This document shows, piece after piece, positions 8,165-11,751 of a DNA stretch of 11,751 nt. Numbering within the stretch: the stretch's first letter is position 1; each line of letters begins with the position of its first letter. Below the pieces are notes generated by a model, which saw only the letters and a list, made by a program, of their open reading frames with translations, did not search any database and had not been told where the DNA came from. The position numbers and the translations under genes were made by a program. This stretch comes from JASHVB01 sp049522565 (GTDB taxonomy: Bacteria; Pseudomonadota; Alphaproteobacteria; Acetobacterales; Acetobacteraceae): the NCBI GenBank assembly GCA_049522565.1, contig JBEKNT010000205.1, forward strand, positions 1-11,751, in the 5' to 3' direction.

Positions 8165-8923
8165 TCAGCGCCGCCGGGCCAGATGACGGCGCACCACGGT
8201 GAGGTAGTCCTTGCGGCCGGCTTTGTCGCGCAAGGTCAGGTTGCCGCCGTGGATGCGGCGCTCCAGCACCACCGTGTCGAGCATGCAGGAGGCCAGGCCC
8301 GCGGCCTTGGCACGCAGATACCAGTCGATGAAGTCGCCATGACCGAGGCTGGTATCGAAACCGCCGATACGCTCGAACGCCCGGCGACGGAACAATATCG
8401 TTCCGGGAGTGGGTCCGCGCAGCGGACGGTCGGACACCGGGAACCTGGCTGCCGCCGCCGCGTCCAGGTCCTGCGAGATGAACTGGGTGATCAGTCCGGT
8501 TGCCGCGTCGAGGCTGGGATCGGCGCGCAGCACCGCCACCCGTGCGGCGATGCTGCGGGGTGGCAGCAGGTCGTCCGCATCGAGGAAGCCGACGAAATCC
8601 TCGGTCGCCGCGGCAAGGCCACGATTGCGGGCCGCCGCGGCACCGGCATGCGCCTGGCGGATGACCCGGACCGGCGCGGGATAGGCGACCGCAATCGCGG
8701 CGCTGGAATCGGTCGAGCCGTCGTCAACGACGATGATCGCGGTGATTCGGCAGCTCTGCTGCGCCAGCACGCTGCGCAAGGCCGCGGCAAGGAAAGCAGC
8801 GCCATTGTAGACCGGCACGATGATGGCAACCGGCGGATCGCTGCCCGCCGGTGCCACAGCGCGCGGTTCGGCCGTACAGGTCGGCCCTTGTTGGGCCGCG
8901 TGCGGTGAGCCGGCATTGCCCAT
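8165..8923 (-). CDS. Family 2 glycosyltransferase
   Basis: This is a minimal 252-residue GT2 inverting glycosyltransferase. VAIIVPVYNGAAFLAAALRS (32-51) and IIVVDDGSTD (63-72) bind the nucleotide; HAGAAAARNRG (92-102) and FLDADDLL (113-120) carry the DxD-like metal site; GHGDFIDWYLRA (194-205) holds the probable catalytic Asp region. The ending RIHGGNLTL is common in short GT2 enzymes that decorate surface glycans. No membrane helix is visible, so it is cytosolic or peripheral. The frame stays open upstream to 9178, but that stretch reads through a palindromic repeat and has no family similarity. The ATG at 8923 leaves a normal short N-terminus, though without a good Shine-Dalgarno, so the start is moderately uncertain. 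It converges on the other glycosyltransferase with only 5 nt between stops. Confidence 0.9.
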   Translation of the reverse strand: MGNAGSPHAAQQGPTCTAEPRAVAPAGSDPPVAIIVPVYNGAAFLAAALRSVLAQQSCRITAIIVVDDGSTDSSAAIAVAYPAPVRVIRQAHAGAAAARNRGLAAATEDFVGFLDADDLLPPRSIAARVAVLRADPSLDAATGLITQFISQDLDAAAAARFPVSDRPLRGPTPGTILFRRRAFERIGGFDTSLGHGDFIDWYLRAKAAGLASCMLDTVVLERRIHGGNLTLRDKAGRKDYLTVVRRHLARRR

Positions 8924-9030
8924 AGGACTGCGGATGTTCCTGGACCCTTCGAGCGACGTCGGCATGATTATGCCGGGACGGCAGCCGGATTTGCAGCGGT
9001 CCTGCCGGTTCGGTGCCCCGGCCAACGTCG

Positions 9031-9058
9031 TCATTGCGGACGACGCGCAGCAATCCCC
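9031..9058. repeat. Possible dispersed ATTGC...GCAAT repeat
   Basis: TCATTGCGGACGACGCGCAG followed by CAATCCCC has arms ATTGC (9033-9037) and GCAAT (9050-9054). It resembles the dispersed intergenic repeat with the pattern GTCATTGCG...GCAATCC found in many proteobacterial genomes. There is only one copy in the window, so the call rests on recall of the pattern. Confidence 0.3.
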
Positions 9059-9107
9059 TCGGGATGGCGCGCCAATGCATGCGGGAGATCGGAGGCTCGC
9101 ACCAACC

Positions 9108-9147
9108 GCCCCCTCCCCCAACCCCCTCCCACAAGGGGAGGGGGAGC
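9108..9147. repeat. C-rich/G-rich palindromic repeat, copy 1 (intergenic)
   Basis: A C-rich half is followed by a perfect 9-bp stem, CCCCCTCCC (9122-9130) and GGGAGGGGG (9136-9144), with the 5-nt loop ACAAG. Positions 9128-9147 agree with 10310-10329 at 18 of 20 bases in the same orientation. This copy is intergenic, downstream of phaR and upstream of the GT2 gene. Confidence 0.7.
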
Positions 9148-9284
9148 CTCTTCCCTCCGGTAAGCGCCGCAGTTTCATTCAGGGCGGGTCGGTCGAGGCC
9201 GGCCGGTGGTCAACTCGCATGACATCGAAAAGGCTGGGCTCGAAGCGTCAGAGACAAGGCATCAGGCGATCCTCCGGCGCCGCA

Positions 9285-9902
9285 TCACTCCTTAGCAGCT
9301 TTGGCCGCCGCCAACTCCTGGCGCAGGCGCTCCACCTCGTCCCGCAGCGAGGCGATCTCGTCGGCGGGTTCGCCGCCGGGCGCCCGGCCGCCCGGCCCCT
9401 CACCGGTTGGGCGATAGAACGGGGTGAACAGGCTGAACGCCCGTTCCATCATCGCCATGTTCTGCCGGCTCACCTCTTCCATGTTGCCGAACGGGAACAG
9501 CGTACCGACCGATCCCATCGTCTTCTGCATCGCCGCGCGCATCTGTTCCTGCTGCTGGCCAAACGCCGCCAACGCCTGTTCCAGGTATTTCGGCACCAGG
9601 CTCTGCATCTGGTCGCCGTAGAAGCCGATGAGCTGCCGCAGGAAGGCGGTCGGCAGCAGGCTGCGGCCCTTGCCCTCCTCCTCGACGATGATCTGGGTCA
9701 GCACGCCGCGGGTGATGTCCTCGCCGGTCTTGGCGTCGTACACCACGAAATCGCGGCCCTGGCGCACCATCTCCGCCAGGTTGTCCAGGGTGATGTAGCT
9801 GGAGCTGCGGGTGTCGTAGAGGCGGCGGTTGGCATATTTCTTCACCACCACCGGCGGCTCGGCCGTCTTGGTCTGAGGCGCGGTCTGGACGGGGTCGGCC
9901 AT
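9285..9902 (-). CDS. phaR: Polyhydroxyalkanoate synthesis regulator PhaR
   Basis: PhaR represses phasin and PHA-synthesis genes and binds PHA granules, releasing DNA when polymer accumulates. The 205-residue protein has the PHB_acc_N DNA-binding block VVVKKYANRRLYDTRSSSYI (18-37) with TLDNLAEMVRQGRDF. The PHB_acc domain follows (ITRGVLTQIIVEEEGKGRSL at 63-82, FLRQLIGFYGDQMQSLVPKY at 87-106). A Gln/Met-rich helix comes next, then a C-terminal coiled coil (DEIASLRDEVERLRQELAAA, 181-200). The ATG at 9902 is chosen because GAGGA precedes it by 5 nt and the family begins near here; the frame upstream to 9974 is non-conserved. It diverges from the phasin-like and PhaC-like genes, the expected targets. 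Confidence 0.96.
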   Translation of the reverse strand: MADPVQTAPQTKTAEPPVVVKKYANRRLYDTRSSSYITLDNLAEMVRQGRDFVVYDAKTGEDITRGVLTQIIVEEEGKGRSLLPTAFLRQLIGFYGDQMQSLVPKYLEQALAAFGQQQEQMRAAMQKTMGSVGTLFPFGNMEEVSRQNMAMMERAFSLFTPFYRPTGEGPGGRAPGGEPADEIASLRDEVERLRQELAAAKAAKE

Positions 9903-9946
9903 GGTTTCCTCGTGTTGGCGGCGTTTAGCATAGCATGCCCGCCCAT

Positions 9947-9999
9947 GCCGCAGTTGCGAAAGCCCTTTTTGCATTGCAGCGCGGTTTGCCGTTCCGCAA
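9947..9999. promoter_or_regulatory. TGC-rich region between phaR and the phasin-like gene, candidate PhaR operator
   Basis: Within about 50 nt of the divergent gap lie several TGC/GCA motifs: TTGCGAA, the near-palindrome TGCATTGCA (9970-9978), and TTGC-CGTTCC-GCAA (9986-9999). PhaR operators in Paracoccus denitrificans were described as TGC-rich, so autoregulation and control of the divergent genes from here is plausible. No footprint-level match can be claimed. Confidence 0.37.
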
Positions 10000-10048
10000 G
10001 CGGCGCGGCGCTCCTATGGTCCGACCGCGCGAGGAGGGCGAATGAGGC

Positions 10049-10624
10049 ATGAGCGACGGCCCGGGCCGGGACGAGGGCGCCGCGGGACCCGATCTGCGGA
10101 AGCTGGCGCAGGACTGGATCACGCTGTGGCAGAGCGAACTGGCTGGCCTGGCGGTAGACCGCGAGGCGCAGGAAACCTGGCAGGCGGTGCTGGCGCTGTG
10201 GGCCGGGGCAGCCGCCGCCGTGCTGCGGGTGATGCCGCGCGACGACGCGGCGGCGGCAGCGGCGCGTGCATGGTACCCGTCTCAGTCCTCTCCCTCTTCC
10301 CGGCCCTCCCCCTCAAGGGGAGAGGGAGCAGCGGATGAGCGGGCGGACCGACGCGCCGGGGCCGCTGATGCGGCGGGGGCCGCGCCCGCTGCTGCTGCAC
10401 CTGACGCTCGCGATGCTGCGATCGACCGTCTCACGCGCCACGTCGCGGAACTGGAAGCACGACTGGCCGAGCTCGAACGCGGCGATCGCGGCGGCGATTC
10501 GCGACGCCCTGACGCAGGGCCCGGGGGGCGAGTTTCCCGGCGGCGCGCTTCACGCCGCGTCCCCGGGGGAGTTCCCGGGGGCGGTCCTGGCGGAGACGCT
10601 GCGCCAGGACGCGGCACTGATTGA
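10049..10624 (+). CDS. Phasin/PhaE-like PHA-associated protein, extended and carrying an in-frame palindromic insert
   Basis: Residues 1-74 (for example LRKLAQDWITLWQSELAGLA, then REAQETWQAVLALWAGAA) are helical and amphipathic. They resemble phasin- or PhaE-like partners of PHA synthases; only 10 of these 74 codons end in A or T. Residues 75-98 (about 10271-10342) translate a palindromic repeat element (WYPSQSSPSSRPSPSRGEGA and a few more). A heptad coil RLTRHVAELEARLAELE (127-143) follows, a typical ending for such proteins. The remaining 46 residues are Arg/Gly/Pro-rich and look like out-of-frame sequence past a lost stop. The whole ORF has 191 residues. GAGGAGG (10031-10037) lies 11 nt before the ATG at 10049; ATG 10042 is in another frame. 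From 10335 on it overlaps the PhaC-like gene in a different frame. Granule association is inferred. Confidence 0.7.
   Translation: MSDGPGRDEGAAGPDLRKLAQDWITLWQSELAGLAVDREAQETWQAVLALWAGAAAAVLRVMPRDDAAAAAARAWYPSQSSPSSRPSPSRGEGAADERADRRAGAADAAGAAPAAAAPDARDAAIDRLTRHVAELEARLAELERGDRGGDSRRPDAGPGGRVSRRRASRRVPGGVPGGGPGGDAAPGRGTD
10290..10329. repeat. C-rich/G-rich palindromic repeat, copy 2 (inside the phasin-like gene)
   Basis: This copy shares 18 of 20 bases of its right half with the copy at 9128-9147. Two nested stems are possible: outer arms CTCCCTCT (10290-10297) and AGAGGGAG (10321-10328), and inner arms CTCCCC (10306-10311) and GGGGAG (10317-10322); the two share bases on the right. The insert keeps the phasin-like frame open. 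Confidence 0.7.
10324..10328 (+). promoter_or_regulatory. Ribosome-binding site of the PhaC-like gene, formed by the repeat element
   Basis: GGGAG lies 6 nt before the ATG at 10335 and belongs to the right arm of the palindromic repeat. In the outer stem it would pair with 10290-10294, so it may be partly masked in the folded mRNA. It decides the choice of 10335 over the ATG at 10368, which has no comparable site. Confidence 0.5.
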
Positions 10625-11579
10625 AGGCATCGCCGCCTATCGCCGGCATCCCTGGCGCCGCGCGCTGCCCGATCCGCCGGCGATCTGGCAGGAGGGCGGC
10701 AGCCGCCTGCTGGACTACGGCGGCGAGGGCCCGGTGGTGCTGTTCGTCCCCAGCCTGGTGAACCGGGCCTATGTCCTGGACCTGGCGCCGGGCCACTCGA
10801 TGCTCCGCTGGCTGGCAACGCACGGCGTCCACCCCCTCCTGCTCGACTGGGGTTGGCCGGGCGAGGCGGAGCGGCGCTTCACCATGACCGATTACGTCGC
10901 CGGACGCATGGAGCGGGCGATGGCTGCCGCGGGCTCGGGCGCGGTGCTGGCGGGCTATTGCATGGGCGGCACCCTGGCGGTTGCCACGGCGCAGCGCCGG
11001 CCGGACCTGGTGCGGGCGCTGGCGCTGCTGGCCGCGCCGTGGGATTTTCATGCGCCCGACCCGGAGCGGGCTATTCAGGCCGCGGGGATGCTGCCGCTGC
11101 TGGAGCCGGTGCTGGCATTCAACCAGACCCTGCCGGTCGACCTGCTACAGGTGCTGTTCGCCTTGCTCGACCCCTGGGGGGTGGCCGACAAATACCGCGG
11201 CTTCGCCCGGCTCGACCCGGCGAGCGAGCGGGCGACCTTGTTTGTCGCGCTGGAGGATTGGCTGAACGACGGCATTCCGCTCGCCGCCGCGGTGGCGCGC
11301 GAATGCCTGGCGGGATGGTACGGCGCCAACACCCCCGCGCGCGGGGAGTGGCGGATCGCCGGCCTGCCGGTGGACCCGACAGCGCTGCACATGCCGACCT
11401 TCGTCGCCGCGCCGGGTCGGGACCGGATCGTGCCGCAGGAATCCGCCGTCCCGCTGGCTCGGCTGATCGAGGGCGCCGTGCTGCATGAGCCGACAGCCGG
11501 GCATATCGGCATGGCGGCGGGCCACACCGCGGAGCGGGTGCTGTGGCAGCCGTTCAGGGACTGGCTGCTGGCGCTGTGA
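10335..11579 (+). CDS. PhaC-like PHA synthase / alpha-beta hydrolase
   Basis: The 414-residue protein is an alpha/beta hydrolase related to polyhydroxyalkanoate synthases, which polymerise 3-hydroxyacyl-CoA at granules. It has IAAYRRHPWRRALPDPPAIW, VVLFVPSLVNRAYVLDLAPG (oxyanion strand region), and LLLDWGWPG. The lipase-like box GYCMGG carries Cys209 as nucleophile in place of Ser, as in PhaC; Asp363 (APGRDRIVP) and His390 (AGHIGM) complete a plausible triad. The length is nearer class III PhaC (about 355) than class I (about 590). The N-terminal part contains MRRGPRPL from ATG 10368, a block I recognise from acetobacterial relatives; the ATG at 10335 has a better ribosome-binding site and adds 11 residues. 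It is downstream of a phasin-like gene and divergent from phaR. True polymerase activity versus depolymerase or another hydrolase activity is not settled. Confidence 0.87.
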   Translation: MSGRTDAPGPLMRRGPRPLLLHLTLAMLRSTVSRATSRNWKHDWPSSNAAIAAAIRDALTQGPGGEFPGGALHAASPGEFPGAVLAETLRQDAALIEGIAAYRRHPWRRALPDPPAIWQEGGSRLLDYGGEGPVVLFVPSLVNRAYVLDLAPGHSMLRWLATHGVHPLLLDWGWPGEAERRFTMTDYVAGRMERAMAAAGSGAVLAGYCMGGTLAVATAQRRPDLVRALALLAAPWDFHAPDPERAIQAAGMLPLLEPVLAFNQTLPVDLLQVLFALLDPWGVADKYRGFARLDPASERATLFVALEDWLNDGIPLAAAVARECLAGWYGANTPARGEWRIAGLPVDPTALHMPTFVAAPGRDRIVPQESAVPLARLIEGAVLHEPTAGHIGMAAGHTAERVLWQPFRDWLLAL

Positions 11580-11751
11580 TCCCTGCGGGCGAGTGATCGC
11601 CTCGCCGACGCCGTGCATTCCACGTCGGTTGCGGGGGACAAGCGATGGCGGGAGCTGACCCGGCAAGCGATCCCCCGCGGCGAATTGCCCGGCCCGGACA
11701 AGCGACCGCTGCTCTGCACCGTAATGGAAGGCCGCAAGGATCCGGAACCCT
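11580..11751 (+). other. Window end after the PhaC-like gene; no gene assigned
   Basis: The 172 nt after the PhaC-like stop contain a small stem, GGCGAG (11588-11593) with CTCGCC (11601-11606), lacking a T-tract. They also contain an open frame in register with the PhaC-like gene running to the window edge. CAAGCGA occurs three times (11639, 11664, 11699). No start codon with a ribosome-binding site is evident. Confidence 0.4.

Larger units (their letters stand above)
8924..9284. other. 361-nt intergenic region with repeat elements
   Basis: No convincing gene lies between the GT2 start and the phaR stop. The minus-strand frame continuous with GT2 has repeat-derived Arg/Gly/Ser-rich translation. 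The region holds an ATTGC/GCAAT repeat near 9033, a C-rich/G-rich palindrome at 9108-9147, and a short GGCAT-GATT-ATGCC inverted repeat (8961-8974). The GT2 promoter and the phaR terminator must also lie here, but neither can be pointed to. Confidence 0.5.

Noticed and set aside
8924..9178. N-terminal extension of the GT2 protein to 337 residues
   Set aside because: The added residues translate the palindromic repeat and other intergenic DNA and lack GT2 similarity; the ATG at 8923 gives a normal family N-terminus.
10042..10338. Small frame from ATG 10042 (98 codons)
   Set aside because: It is out of frame with the phasin-like gene, which has the better codon bias and a family-like helical sequence; the product here is Arg/Gly-rich.

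Overview
The window is GC-rich (high G/C at third codon positions throughout) and carries ordinary chromosomal genes of an alphaproteobacterium. The family-level resemblance of several proteins (the RGPRPL N-terminus of the PhaC-like hydrolase, the fumC/ribbon-helix-helix pair, the PhaR neighbourhood) suggests Rhodospirillales, probably Acetobacteraceae. That placement is inference. No rRNA, tRNA, CRISPR array, transposase or phage gene is visible.

Left part (1-3472): the 3' end of queG (tRNA queuosine synthesis) converges on, and overlaps by 47 nt, a secreted parallel beta-helix protein read from the minus strand. A 105-nt divergent gap holding a perfect inverted repeat separates that gene from fumC (class II fumarase). 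A 71-residue ribbon-helix-helix protein follows fumC, apparently starting at CTG and overlapping the fumC stop codon. It is followed by a 59-residue conserved-looking small protein of unknown role.

Middle part (3680-8923): a minus-strand cassette of three genes, in transcription order a nucleotidyltransferase-fold protein with an extra C-terminal domain, a PqqD-like protein with a long repeat-bearing tail, and an HPr-kinase-like P-loop protein. A GT-A glycosyltransferase diverges from the cassette, and a GT2 glycosyltransferase converges on it 5 nt away. A PqqD-like peptide-binding protein beside a HprK-like kinase and a nucleotidyltransferase recalls peptide-tailoring cassettes, including lasso-peptide tail-phosphorylating ones. 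Here there is no recognisable precursor, cyclase, protease or radical-SAM enzyme. With the two glycosyltransferases next door, the cluster more likely modifies a surface glycan or an unknown peptide. This is the least explained part of the window.

Right part (9285-11579): a polyhydroxyalkanoate (PHA) locus. phaR (minus strand) diverges from a phasin/PhaE-like coiled-coil protein and a PhaC-like alpha/beta hydrolase with a Cys nucleophile. A roughly 40-nt C-rich/G-rich palindromic element lies in the intergenic region after phaR, and a second copy sits in frame inside the phasin-like gene. That second copy supplies the Shine-Dalgarno sequence of the PhaC-like gene, and the two genes then overlap in different frames for up to about 290 nt.
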